Source: Psychrobacillus vulpis (lineage in GTDB: Bacteria; Bacillota; Bacilli; Bacillales_A; Planococcaceae). Taken from it: a stretch of DNA of 64,000 bases. Positions within the stretch are counted from its first letter, which is position 1; the number at the start of each line of letters is the position of its first letter. Made by a program: the position numbers and the translations under genes. The notes under the pieces were generated by a model. The model made no database searches and was not told where the DNA came from. It saw only the letters and a list, made by a program, of their open reading frames with translations. The stretch lies in contig NZ_VDGI01000013.1 in assembly GCF_006861825.1 (NCBI RefSeq), positions 3,105-67,104 on the forward strand, in the 5' to 3' direction. Shown piece by piece: positions 41,951 through 50,311 of the stretch.

Positions 41951-42787
41951 ATGCCGAAATGGATAAAAGAGATGATTAAAACTACTCGTGGGACGTTTGA
42001 AGTGTTTGTCAAAGGAGAAGGAGAACCTATTTGTATAACTCATCACTACTCAGAATTTAATGAGACAGGGGATTATTTTGCGGATACATTTACGGATAAC
42101 AATAAAGTTTTTTTAGTTAACTTAAAAGACGCTGGAAACTCAGATAAGGCAAACTATGCACACGAATTAAGTATGATAGATGCCGTTCTTGACCTTGAAG
42201 AGATACGAAAAGTGAAAGGTTTTCCGTCTTGGACATTCGCAGGTCACTCTACAGGTGGGATGATTGGAATAATATATGGTATTCATTTTTCATTTTCTTT
42301 AAAATCCCTTATTATAGTTGGTTCTTCCGCAAGAGAATATAGTTCATCCTCAAATAGGTGTATTTATAATGAAGGACATCCTAAATTTAAACGAATGCAA
42401 GAATTGATAGAGATTTTAAAACTCCCAAGCCTTTCTGAGGAAGAAAGAAAAAGATTATCTAAAGAAAGAACACAATTGTCATTATTTACACCTGACAATT
42501 ATGACTTATATTTTTCAAAAAATATCACTAAAAAGATGTCAGCAAGCAGGATGAATTTTTTCAGTCGAGAACAACTTATTTTTGATGTTACTCGCCAATT
42601 GCCATCAGTTAAAACAAATACTTACATACTTTGTGGTAGACATGATGTTCAGTGTCCTATTGATTTTTCTATTGAATTAGGAGAATTAATTACAGCCGCT
42701 TCTCTCCATATTTTTGAACAAAGTAACCATTATCCATTTTTAGAAGAAGAATTCGAATTTAAAAAGATATTAAAAAATATATTATAA
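41951..42787 (+). CDS. Alpha/beta hydrolase
   Basis: A 278-residue hydrolase. The nucleophile elbow is FAGHSTGG, the acid is probably in LCGRHDVQCP and the His in FEQSNHYPFLEEE, all in the expected order. IKTTRGTFEVFVKGEGEPI is the usual first strand. The start ATG 41951 follows GGAGGG. The much longer upstream frame reads through the repeat element. Cytoplasmic; substrate unknown. Confidence 0.87.
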   Translation: MPKWIKEMIKTTRGTFEVFVKGEGEPICITHHYSEFNETGDYFADTFTDNNKVFLVNLKDAGNSDKANYAHELSMIDAVLDLEEIRKVKGFPSWTFAGHSTGGMIGIIYGIHFSFSLKSLIIVGSSAREYSSSSNRCIYNEGHPKFKRMQELIEILKLPSLSEEERKRLSKERTQLSLFTPDNYDLYFSKNITKKMSASRMNFFSREQLIFDVTRQLPSVKTNTYILCGRHDVQCPIDFSIELGELITAASLHIFEQSNHYPFLEEEFEFKKILKNIL

Positions 42788-42791
42788 AATT

Positions 42792-42819
42792 CGTTAACTA
42801 AAGAAGGTTAGTTAAATAG
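42792..42819 (+). repeat. Short palindromic unit
   Basis: CGTTAACTAA, AGAAG, GTTAGTTAAATAG; a B unit with a shortened loop. Confidence 0.6.
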
Positions 42820-42863
42820 AAAGTTTATTTACATTTTGAGGGTATAAATAAGGGGACGATTAA

Positions 42864-43661
42864 ATGAAAGATTATGGGGATGACTTGTTTAAAGGCACAG
42901 CCTGGTATTATTCACGATATAGACCATTGTATTCTGCAACTTTAATCAGATTTTTAAGAAGTAAGTTTTCTTATGATGGAAATGGCAGCATGCTAGATTT
43001 GGGATGCGGTGATGGAAGATTAACATTAAGGTTCTCTGATTGGTTCGAAAAAATAGTAGGTTTAGATACGGAGCCAGAGATGATTCAGGAGGCTGAAAGA
43101 ATCAGTAAGGAAGCTAGAGTAGAGAATGCAAATTGGTTTATTGGTGATATTGAAAAATTTAAAAGTAAATACAATACAACCTTTCGATTTGTAACTATTG
43201 CAAAGGCATTTCACTGGATGGATAGACCAAACGTTCTTGAAAGTTTATACGAAATGATTGATGTTGGTGGAGGAATAGCTATTATAGATAATTACTCTCC
43301 TAATGAAATGCTTCTACCTTGGCAGGAGAAAGTCCAAGAAGTTATAAAACATTGGTATGGGAATGAAAGGAGAGCAGGGAAAATTACATACAGTCATCCA
43401 GCAGTTAGCCATCAGGAAATTATATCTAAATCAAAGTTCGACTTAGAAATTCATCAAATGCCTACTTATGAGCATCTATGGACACTGGACTCTATAATCG
43501 GTAATCACTATTCGACTTCTTTTGGTGTTAAAAGATTTCTTGGAGAAAACGTTGAATTATTTGAAAAACATTTAAAAGAGGAATTATTAGCTATTGATAA
43601 AACTGGTGTGTTCAAAGAACAAATAAATACATCAGTTAAACTTGCTTTAAAAAACAAATAA
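42864..43661 (+). CDS. Class I SAM-dependent methyltransferase
   Basis: A 265-residue methyltransferase: MLDLGCGDGRLTLRF is motif I, VGLDTEPEMIQEAE the acidic loop, and FVTIAKAFHWMDRP motif IV. The layout fits Methyltransf_11/25 proteins of the trans-aconitate/ubiquinone type. The substrate is unknown. AAGGGGACG precedes the ATG. Confidence 0.9.
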   Translation: MKDYGDDLFKGTAWYYSRYRPLYSATLIRFLRSKFSYDGNGSMLDLGCGDGRLTLRFSDWFEKIVGLDTEPEMIQEAERISKEARVENANWFIGDIEKFKSKYNTTFRFVTIAKAFHWMDRPNVLESLYEMIDVGGGIAIIDNYSPNEMLLPWQEKVQEVIKHWYGNERRAGKITYSHPAVSHQEIISKSKFDLEIHQMPTYEHLWTLDSIIGNHYSTSFGVKRFLGENVELFEKHLKEELLAIDKTGVFKEQINTSVKLALKNK

Positions 43662-43668
43662 AGAGTAT

Positions 43669-43705
43669 CTTGTTCAACTCAAGTGGCAGTTTAGTTTTGA
43701 AAAAG
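43669..43705 (+). repeat. B-unit palindrome
   Basis: CTTGTTCAACTCAAG, TGGCAG, TTTAGTTTTGAAAAAG. Confidence 0.65.
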
Positions 43706-43708
43706 AAA

Positions 43709-43750
43709 CACACCACCAAATTTTATACTTGGTCCAAATTTGGTGGTGTG
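43709..43750. terminator. Perfect 15-bp inverted repeat
   Basis: CACACCACCAAATTT and AAATTTGGTGGTGTG pair perfectly around TATACTTGGTCC. No T-run follows, but the stem is very stable and lies between two genes, so it may act as a bidirectional terminator. Confidence 0.65.
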
Positions 43751-44109
43751 TCCTCACTTCTTGACTCCTATAAAGTTCCTCTAAGTGTTCCATATGAGTT
43801 AGCCCCCAAACATGCATAGGCAAAAAAAGTTGAACTAATCCCTTTACATATTGTGTGACTGAATATTTTACTCAAGTAAATGAACAATTTATGTCATGAC
43901 CTTAAAGTATACAATTAATGCATGCTTAGTAATAAGTAGGAGACGCCTGTTTGGAACATGAGTGCTAGTATGATGAAAATAATAACTATTTATTGTCATT
44001 TCGTGTATCTGATAAAACATAAAATAATATGAACAAGCAGAACAAATTTTATACAAAGAAAGTAAAATTTTAAAAAATTAGACTAATAATTGTGAAAGGT
44101 GGTATAAAT
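43751..44109. other. AT-rich gap with nothing recognised
   Basis: About 360 bases without a frame, hairpin or repeat that I can support. It should contain the promoter of the next gene. Confidence 0.5.
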
Positions 44110-45033
44110 ATGACTTTAGAAATATATAACAAAAAACGTTCGTTACAAAGTTATTTATTTGAAAAATATTTGATATTTTCTAAGACAAAAATGAAATTTT
44201 CAAGCAGAGAAAACACCTTGAAGCACATTACTCAAGTTGGATTTGAAAATATCAAACCTTATCTTATAGGTAAGGTTAAATTAACCTGTGATGTTACAGA
44301 ACGTTCATTTGAAGAAATGCAGGTTTTTACATTAAATGATAAAAAGTCTCCAAAACAAAAAGTTATTCTCTATATACATGGCGGTGCCCATACTCATCAA
44401 CCGATAGGTCTTCATTGGAAGTTCATGGATAAAATTGCCCAATCATTGGATACAAAAATCATCGCTCCAATTTATCCTAAAGTACCTAATTTTAACTATC
44501 AGCATACCTACCCAAGACTCTTAAACTTATACAGAGAAACCCTTGAATCCATTGAAAGTCCTAAACAATTAACCATTATGGGAGACTCTGCGGGTGGAAA
44601 TATATCGCTGAGCTTAGCACATTATTTAAAATTGAATAATCTTCCTCAGCCTAAAGACATTATTTTATTATCACCATGTGTTGATATGGTATTGGATAAT
44701 CCTGTTATATTTGACTATGAAGCTAGAGACCCAATGTTGGCTGTAGAAGGCTACGATGTAATTAGGCGAATATGGGCGGCTGATAAAAGTTTAGATGACC
44801 CGATGATAAGTCCTATTTATGGTGATTTAGAAGGACTAGGGAAAATTACAATTTTTATTGGAACGCATGAAGGCTTATTTCCTGACAACATGAGACTTGA
44901 TAAAATGCTAACTGACCAGGGAATCGAGCATAACACTTTTGTTTATCCCAAAATGAATCATGTTTTTGTTGTTTTTCCTATTCCTGAAGCTAAGGATGCC
45001 CAACGCAAAATTTTTGACATTATTAATAGTTAG
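44110..45033 (+). CDS. HSL-type alpha/beta hydrolase/esterase
   Basis: 307 residues. The oxyanion motif is YIHGGAHTHQP (HGG), the nucleophile is in IMGDSAGGNIS (GDSAG), and the acid and His are in FIGTHEGLFPDN and YPKMNHVFVV. This is the hormone-sensitive-lipase (class IV) layout, acting on short acyl esters. The start ATG 44110 follows AAAGGTGG. There is no signal peptide. Confidence 0.9.
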   Translation: MTLEIYNKKRSLQSYLFEKYLIFSKTKMKFSSRENTLKHITQVGFENIKPYLIGKVKLTCDVTERSFEEMQVFTLNDKKSPKQKVILYIHGGAHTHQPIGLHWKFMDKIAQSLDTKIIAPIYPKVPNFNYQHTYPRLLNLYRETLESIESPKQLTIMGDSAGGNISLSLAHYLKLNNLPQPKDIILLSPCVDMVLDNPVIFDYEARDPMLAVEGYDVIRRIWAADKSLDDPMISPIYGDLEGLGKITIFIGTHEGLFPDNMRLDKMLTDQGIEHNTFVYPKMNHVFVVFPIPEAKDAQRKIFDIINS

Positions 45034-45147
45034 TAGAATAAAAATCATCTGACAGGAAAGTTTGAGAACAGTTGTGAAGTGTGAAACCGTTGTTCTATTT
45101 ATTCGCATTCGTAGATATTAATGAATATAACGAATTGGAGGAAATGA

Positions 45148-46133
45148 ATGAAAGCAATTGTTTACACAAAGTATGGCCCCCCCAACGTTCTTCAACTGAA
45201 AGAGGTAGAAAAACCTACTCCTAAGGAAAATGAAATACTGGTAAAAGTAAAAGCGACAACCGTAACAGCAGGAGATATTCGTGTAAGGAGTTTTAAAGTT
45301 CCTCTCACTTTTTGGTTGCCCGCGAGAATTGCACTTGGTATGAGACGACCCCGAAAAGCTATATTGGGGATGGAGTTAGCTGGGGAAGTTGAGTCTGTAG
45401 GGAAAGATGTCAAGCTGTTTAAGAAAGGTGATCAGGTTTTTGCAGCATCCCAGGCAGGTTTTGGTGCTTATGCCGAGTATAAGTGTCTTTCTGAAGATGG
45501 ACCAGTTTCTATTAAGCCCTCCAATATAACTTACGAGGAAGCAGCAGCCATTCCAATTGGGGCGCGAACGGCATTGTATTTTCTTAGAAAAGCTAATATT
45601 CAGAGTGGCCAAAAGGTTCTTGTTTATGGAGCTTCAGGAAGTGTAGGAACTTATGCAGTACAGATAGCAAAATTCTTCGGAGCAAACGTCACTGCAGTAT
45701 GCAGTACAACGAATTTAGAATTGGTAAAATCTCTGGGAGCAGATCAGGTAATCGATTACACTTCAGAAAATTTTTCTACTAAAGGCGAGACTTATGATGT
45801 TATCTTTGAAGCGGTAAACAAGAGTTTATTTTCAGCTTGTATGAAATCGTTAAAGAAGGACGGAACCTATCTAAATATCACTATACCTTTACCAGGAATT
45901 AAAATGTTATGGACTAAATTGATAACCAACAAAAAAATAATATTGAGTCAAAATTCACCTAAAATTCCGAAGCTCTAAACTTCCTCAAAGAACTTATAGA
46001 GTCAGGAAAGTTAAAAGTGGTCATTGACAGATCCTATGAGATGGAAGAGATAGTTGAAGCTCATAAATATGTGGAGAAAGGACATAAGAAGGGAAATGTC
46101 GTCATAAATGTGGAACATAACAAAAAATCCTAA
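45148..46133 (+). pseudogene. Zinc-less quinone oxidoreductase/ADH-like gene, C-terminal frameshift
   Basis: From ATG 45148 (TGGAGG upstream) the product is a medium-chain dehydrogenase: [48 protein letters not shown], the NADPH-binding [17 protein letters not shown]. The frame ends at TAA 45976, but an adjacent frame continues [40 protein letters not shown] and KGNVVINV to 46133, the normal family C terminus. One indel near 45965 removes the last 55 residues, which include part of the substrate domain and the dimer strand. Confidence 0.85.
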
Positions 46134-46253
46134 TAAATGAAGCACTATCATATCAAAGATTAAGATAGTGGAACTTCATTTGATGTATTCATTAAACTTC
46201 TATATACATGGAAACACAAAAGTGAGTTTTCAATTGAGATCAAAATCAAGCTA

Positions 46254-46397
46254 TCATTAAGCTGTCGGTAGCTTTAGAAGAACATGGGCTTGCTTAGGCA
46301 GCTCTTTTTTTCTTATTCAAATTAAAATCCAAAGAACTGAATTCAGTAACTAAAAATAAATCTTTGTTTAACTAGCAGGTGCTTTAGTTAAAGAAGG
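46254..46397 (+). repeat. Two A-type units with a terminator
   Basis: The first A unit (CATTAAGCTGTCGGTAGCTT) leads to a GGGCTTGCTTAGGCAGCTC hairpin and a T-run (to 46311). A second A unit lies at 46362-46397 (TTTGTTTAACTAGCAGGTGC, TTTAGTTAAAGAAGG). Confidence 0.7.
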
Positions 46398-46445
46398 AAA
46401 GGAGTGAAGAAATAGAGAATAATAAAGGAGGAAGGGAGGATTTAT

Positions 46446-47243
46446 ATGATTCAATTCAATAAAAATAATATTACAGTTTTTCAAAGTTCATTATATATGA
46501 CCACGACGGCGATAATTCAAACTAATAAAGCTGTTATAATGACTGATCCTAATTGGTTGCCTACTGAAATTGAAGTGATTAAGAACTACATAAACCAAAA
46601 TATTGGTGATAAACAATTGTATATTATTTATACTCATAGTGATTTTGATCATATTATTGGTTCTGGAGCTTTTCCTGAGGCAAAGGTAATAGCTTCTAAA
46701 CAATTTGATAATAATCCAAATAAAGAAGAAATACTTCGAAAAATAAATAGGTTTGACCAAGGGTATTATTTGAACAGAAACTATATAGCTGAATATCCTT
46801 CAGTAGATATTGTTGTTTCAGATGATGGGCAAAAATTAGAATTAGAATCGTTTACTATGACTTTTTATAAAGCGCCAGGTCACACTAATGATGGTTTATT
46901 TACAGTGGTCGAACCTTATGGAATTTTTCTTTCAGGGGATTACCTGTCAGATATAGAATTTCCATTCATCTTCAGTAATTATAATGACTATGTAAATACT
47001 GTCAATAAAGCTGAAAACATTTTGCTAAATCATAATATAACGACTCACGTACCAGGTCATGGTTCTACAACACAGGATCAAAAAGAAATTCAAAAAAGAA
47101 TAAATTGTTCGAAGTATTACTTAAAACAACTTATTCATGATAATGGAGAGTTAGAAACCTATTTAAGCAGAGAATATAAGTTTTATGAAGGAATGAAAAG
47201 TATTCATTTTGATAACAAGAAGATGGTTAAACAAGAATTATAA
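46446..47243 (+). CDS. MBL-fold metallo-hydrolase
   Basis: A 265-residue metallo-beta-lactamase-fold enzyme. The THSDFDH motif (residues 63-69) supplies three metal ligands, KAPGHTNDG the next His, LSGDYL the bridging Asp, and HVPGHGST the last His. There is no signal peptide. The first motif residue pattern H-x-D-x-D-H has Ser and Phe at the variable sites, as in glyoxalase II-like hydrolases. GGAGGAAGGGAGG precedes the ATG. The substrate is unknown; a carbapenemase role is unlikely. Confidence 0.9.
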   Translation: MIQFNKNNITVFQSSLYMTTTAIIQTNKAVIMTDPNWLPTEIEVIKNYINQNIGDKQLYIIYTHSDFDHIIGSGAFPEAKVIASKQFDNNPNKEEILRKINRFDQGYYLNRNYIAEYPSVDIVVSDDGQKLELESFTMTFYKAPGHTNDGLFTVVEPYGIFLSGDYLSDIEFPFIFSNYNDYVNTVNKAENILLNHNITTHVPGHGSTTQDQKEIQKRINCSKYYLKQLIHDNGELETYLSREYKFYEGMKSIHFDNKKMVKQEL

Positions 47244-47275
47244 AGTTTGTATGTAATTAGCTTGGAAAAAATGTA

Positions 47276-47307
47276 CTTCAACTAACGGGGCAGGTTGTTG
47301 AACAAAG
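47276..47307 (+). repeat. B-unit palindrome
   Basis: CTTCAACTAAC, GGGGCAG, GTTGTTGAACAAAG. Confidence 0.75.
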
Positions 47308-47329
47308 AAAACTCTTGGGGGATAGAAGA

Positions 47330-47827
47330 GTGAATATTAATACCATAAAAATTAGACCTTTAAGCATAGATGACTATAAGATTGTTTTAAGATGGAGTAA
47401 AGATGACACTTTTTGTTCAGCAAATGGATGGGAGAAAAATAGAAGTGAAGAAGAATTATATAGATGGTGGCTTCATTGTATAAGTAATGAATCTGAAGAT
47501 TTTATTCGAATAGGAATAGAATTGGAAGAAAGGTTAGTTGGGTATGTAGATTTAGCCTGTATTAAAGATAATACAGCTGAATTAGGTATTGCAATTGGCG
47601 AGAGTATACTATGGGGAAAAGGAATTGGGTCTAATTCTATTCTATGTATGATGGATTATGCTTTTCAGAAGTTAGGAATTACAGTTTATAAAGCAGAAAC
47701 TCACGAAGCAAATATTCGTTCCAGAAAAATGCTTGAGAAATTAGAATTTATAGAGGTAAGTAGGATTGGCATTGAAGAATACTTAGGAACGGAAAACCAA
47801 CTAATTCAATATAGGTTATCTTTATAG
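47330..47827 (+). CDS. GNAT acetyltransferase (RimJ/RimL type)
   Basis: A 165-residue acetyltransferase. INTIKIRPLSIDDYKIVLRW starts the fold; TAELGIAIGESILWGKGIGS is motif A and ETHEANIRSRKMLEKLEF the C-terminal half. GTG 47330 follows GGGGGAT; the frame to TTG 47315 has no site. It is flanked by repeat units on both sides. Confidence 0.9.
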   Translation: MNINTIKIRPLSIDDYKIVLRWSKDDTFCSANGWEKNRSEEELYRWWLHCISNESEDFIRIGIELEERLVGYVDLACIKDNTAELGIAIGESILWGKGIGSNSILCMMDYAFQKLGITVYKAETHEANIRSRKMLEKLEFIEVSRIGIEEYLGTENQLIQYRLSL

Positions 47828-47833
47828 GGAAAA

Positions 47834-47915
47834 TAGTTGAACGGGGCTTTAGTGAAACAGAATTGTCAGGCTTTATTGCTATTCAACTAAAAGAGCAAGT
47901 TAGTTTAACAATAAC
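47834..47915 (+). repeat. Composite palindrome (A and B)
   Basis: TAGTTGAACGGGGC with TTTAGTGAAACAG (A), a 17-base spacer, then ATTCAACTAAAAGAGCA with AGTTAGTTTAACAATAAC (B). The terminator hairpin is missing. Confidence 0.7.
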
Positions 47916-47968
47916 AGGAGTAACAATACAACTACCAATAACGACTTATTGTAAAAAGGGGGGATATT

Positions 47969-48328
47969 TTGAAAGTAAAACAAATCTTGGTTTTCATACT
48001 TATTTCCGTTTCGCTAATTGCAACAGGTTGTACAAACAATGAAGTTGAAGGTAATGAAGTAGAAAATAATAACACTTATAGCGAGATTAGAGATGTGGTA
48101 TTGAATTATATTGAAGAGCAAGATTGGAATCCTGAGCCATACTCGAGAAGTAACTGGGAAAATGCAACTGTGAAAAAAATAACGGTTGATGATAGTTATA
48201 AAAATATTAATAAGTCATATATAGGCAAAGAGATTTTTACAGTAACTATTGAAGATGCTATCGCTGCACCAACTGTTTTTGTTGACCCGGACACTTTAGA
48301 GGTGATAGGAATTATGCCTGGGGAATAA
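47969..48328 (+). CDS. Lipoprotein of unknown function
   Basis: 119 residues: the signal peptide KQILVFILISVSLIATGC carries a lipobox (ATGC). The mature part starts with an Asn/Glu-rich linker, then a short alpha/beta domain ending in TVFVDPDTLEVIGIMPGE, which looks like a PepSY-type strand but is not a firm match. The TTG start follows AAGGGGGG. Confidence 0.72.
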   Translation: MKVKQILVFILISVSLIATGCTNNEVEGNEVENNNTYSEIRDVVLNYIEEQDWNPEPYSRSNWENATVKKITVDDSYKNINKSYIGKEIFTVTIEDAIAAPTVFVDPDTLEVIGIMPGE

Positions 48329-48332
48329 TTAT

Positions 48333-48390
48333 CTTATTCTTCAACTCACGGGTGCTTTAGTTAAAGAACATGGGGTTGCCATTAGCAGCT
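48333..48390 (+). repeat. A unit plus hairpin
   Basis: CTTCAACTCACGGGTGC with TTTAGTTAAAGAAC, then GTTGC/GCAGC and TTTT. The B half is absent. Confidence 0.7.
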
Positions 48391-48491
48391 TTTACTTTCA
48401 ATCTGTACTTGAGTAACTAAGTAGTTATTCTTTCATCTTTGCAAAACAATTTAGCACAGTCCAATTTTACAAATATGAGGGAGGTATAATT

Positions 48492-48674
48492 ATACAAATA
48501 TTAAAGAAATCATCAAAAAATAGATTAATACGAGGCGTTTGTGGCGGGGTTGCAGAATTTTTCAGTATATCCTCTACAATCGTTAGGTTAATATTTTTCT
48601 TTACAAGTCCAACATCTATTATTGTGTATTTATTTTTAGCAGTGACTTTAGAAAATGATAATAAATTATATTAA
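48492..48674 (+). CDS. PspC-domain protein with an ATA start
   Basis: This 60-codon gene is easily missed because it lacks ATG, GTG or TTG. GGAGG (48480-48484) lies seven bases before ATA, and the frame reads KKSSKNRLIRGVCGGVAEFF followed by SISSTIVRLIFFFTS and IVYLFLAVTLEND, the standard PspC domain. PspC proteins sit in the cell membrane with one or two transmembrane segments and respond to envelope stress. ATG to ATA mutation or AUA initiation must be assumed. Confidence 0.72.
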   Translation: MQILKKSSKNRLIRGVCGGVAEFFSISSTIVRLIFFFTSPTSIIVYLFLAVTLENDNKLY

Positions 48675-48681
48675 CTCATCC

Positions 48682-48715
48682 CTTGTTATGCTAACGGGGT
48701 CTATAGTTTAAACAA
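48682..48715 (+). repeat. Palindromic unit, degenerate
   Basis: CTTGTTATGCTAACGGGG, TCTATAGTTTAAACAA. Confidence 0.55.
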
Positions 48716-48755
48716 TTCACTTTAAAATAGAAATATATAATAAAAGAGGGAGGAC

Positions 48756-49172
48756 TTATTTAACTTCCCTTAAGCCTTTCCCTTCAAGAATCTCTTTAAT
48801 ACCTTCTTCACAAACTCCATATGACCGCCAAGAACAAGTTTCACACACAATTTGAATGTCAGATGGGACGATATAATTTCGGATGTGTGATTCAATGTCC
48901 TCCCAAGTCAGAATTTGTCCGATTTTAAGCCCTAGTTTTTCTAAAATAGCGGCATCTCTTTCATAAATATTATCGTTTTGGCAGTGGTATTCACCTGAGT
49001 TTGGGTACTTTTCACACAACTGATCAGGACCCTTTACAAGTTGAATCCTCATCTTAGGGTTGTCTCTCAAGGTTTGGTGAAGAAGTGTCATATTTTCCAC
49101 GTATTCTTTGGAATAGCCCATTCCCCGATAGCCCAAAAGGCAAAAAAGATGATGACCTCGCAGCATATACAT
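48756..49172 (-). CDS. DUF1284 protein (iron-sulfur-like cysteine motif)
   Basis: 138 residues matching DUF1284: MLRGHHLFCLLGYRGMGYS at the start, YVENMTLLHQTLRDNPKMRI, and several conserved Cys (QLCEKYP, YHCQ, VCETCSWRSYGVCEEG) that may bind metal. The role is unknown. The start 49172 follows ATGGGGGAAAA; the longer frame to 49220 has no site. It points against the neighbouring genes. Confidence 0.87.
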   Translation of the reverse strand: MYMLRGHHLFCLLGYRGMGYSKEYVENMTLLHQTLRDNPKMRIQLVKGPDQLCEKYPNSGEYHCQNDNIYERDAAILEKLGLKIGQILTWEDIESHIRNYIVPSDIQIVCETCSWRSYGVCEEGIKEILEGKGLREVK

Positions 49173-49273
49173 GATTTTCCCCCATTTCGACAGGATCGAT
49201 TTAATACAAATGTTAACCAAACAAGTTAACGAATCTTAATTATCATAACATATCACCCCTAATCAGTTGGACA

Positions 49274-49418
49274 CTTATTATTCGCTAACGGGGCGTTAAT
49301 CCAAGAATGAACTGTATCCAATTGTTAGAATCGAGTGTAACAATTGGAGGGCAGCTAGAAGGATTAACGGTCTTTTTGTTGAACTTATTGTACTAAGGGG
49401 GTAGGTTAATTCAATAAG
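49274..49418 (+). repeat. Composite palindrome with an internal 50-bp insertion
   Basis: The left part (49274-49305) is CTTATTATTCGCTAACGGGG with CGTTAATCC. A 50-bp stretch follows, including CCAATTGTTA/TAACAATTGG (49318-49347), a perfect 10-bp inverted repeat. Then GGATTAACG with TTTTT, and a B unit (49381-49418, loop GGGGGTAG). Compared with the uninterrupted versions at 26.2 and 57.5 kb, something seems to have been inserted. Confidence 0.65.
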
Positions 49419-49461
49419 AATAAGCTTTATTCTAAAGATTAATAGGAAAGGGGAGATAAAT

Positions 49462-50103
49462 TTGTCAAAAATTAATAGTATATGTTTGGTTGCGATGTTA
49501 GTTATGACCATTGTGTCCGTTTCGAACTTTTTGGGATTTAGTATTGCTGGAATATCTGTTATTGTCGGTATCGTATTTTTCTTTATCAATAGAGTTTTAG
49601 AAAAAAATACTTCTTCTGATACTGGACTAAATGTGAAAGCAATTGGAATAAATCTAAAAGATAAATCAATTTTGTTTTGGATTGGTTTACCACTCGTTAT
49701 AAATATTGTCTGTTTTATTTTAGCGACACTGTTCTTACCTGAATTCATAGAACATATTTATCTCAGAACAGAGTTTATGGTTTCATTAGATAAGATATTA
49801 TTACTCGTCCTTCAACTTGCCATTTTAGCATTAGGTGAAGAAATTGCGTGGAGGGGTTTTTTCCAAAGGCAATTAAGCAAATGGTTACCAATCATTCCAA
49901 CGTTAATTTTGACTTCTTTACTATTCTCACTAGGTCATTTAGCAGTCGGTAATATTGTAGTAGTCAGTTATGATATTTTCTTCATATTCATAAATAGTGT
50001 TTTGTATGGTGTAGTATTTTACAAAACAAACAATGCATGGATAAGTGCTATATCACATTTTATCGCTAATTTGTTCATTGTTATTGTCATAGCATTTTTT
50101 TAA
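49462..50103 (+). CDS. CPBP family intramembrane metalloprotease
   Basis: 213 residues with about seven transmembrane segments. The Abi/CPBP motifs are complete: ALGEEIAWRGFF (EExxxR), LLFSLGHL (FxxxH) and WISAISHFIANL (HxxxN). The family cleaves membrane substrates or prenylated peptides and often gives bacteriocin self-immunity. The TTG start follows AAGGGGAG. The related gene at 23.4 kb is broken by a T-run. Confidence 0.9.
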   Translation: MSKINSICLVAMLVMTIVSVSNFLGFSIAGISVIVGIVFFFINRVLEKNTSSDTGLNVKAIGINLKDKSILFWIGLPLVINIVCFILATLFLPEFIEHIYLRTEFMVSLDKILLLVLQLAILALGEEIAWRGFFQRQLSKWLPIIPTLILTSLLFSLGHLAVGNIVVVSYDIFFIFINSVLYGVVFYKTNNAWISAISHFIANLFIVIVIAFF

Positions 50104-50159
50104 CTAACGAGGCTTTAGCAGAACAATAAAAGTTGGTCCGGAGACAGCCTTTATTGTTC
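50101..50159 (+). repeat. A unit merging into a long hairpin
   Basis: It starts inside the CPBP stop codon with TAACTAACGAGGC, TTTAGCA, then GAACAATAAA/TTTATTGTTC, a perfect 10-bp stem that brackets the usual GGTCCGGAGACAGCC hairpin. Confidence 0.7.
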
Positions 50160-50311
50160 TGGATGTAAATATTAATATTGGTATGAGATGTAAAGACATG
50201 TACTTATACAAACTGGCAAAAATCTGCAAAAAACCAAAGTAATTTTTGTATAGATTTAATGCTTCTAAAAGCGGTAAAATCTGTAAAATCAAAATCTTTG
50301 GAGGTGGTAGA

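Noticed and set aside
46446-47243. A carbapenemase
   Set aside because: The MBL motifs are general, there is no signal peptide and no class B-specific residues could be seen.
49296-49748. A 150-codon minus-strand frame
   Set aside because: It mirrors the CPBP gene and the repeat element, with no ribosome binding site.
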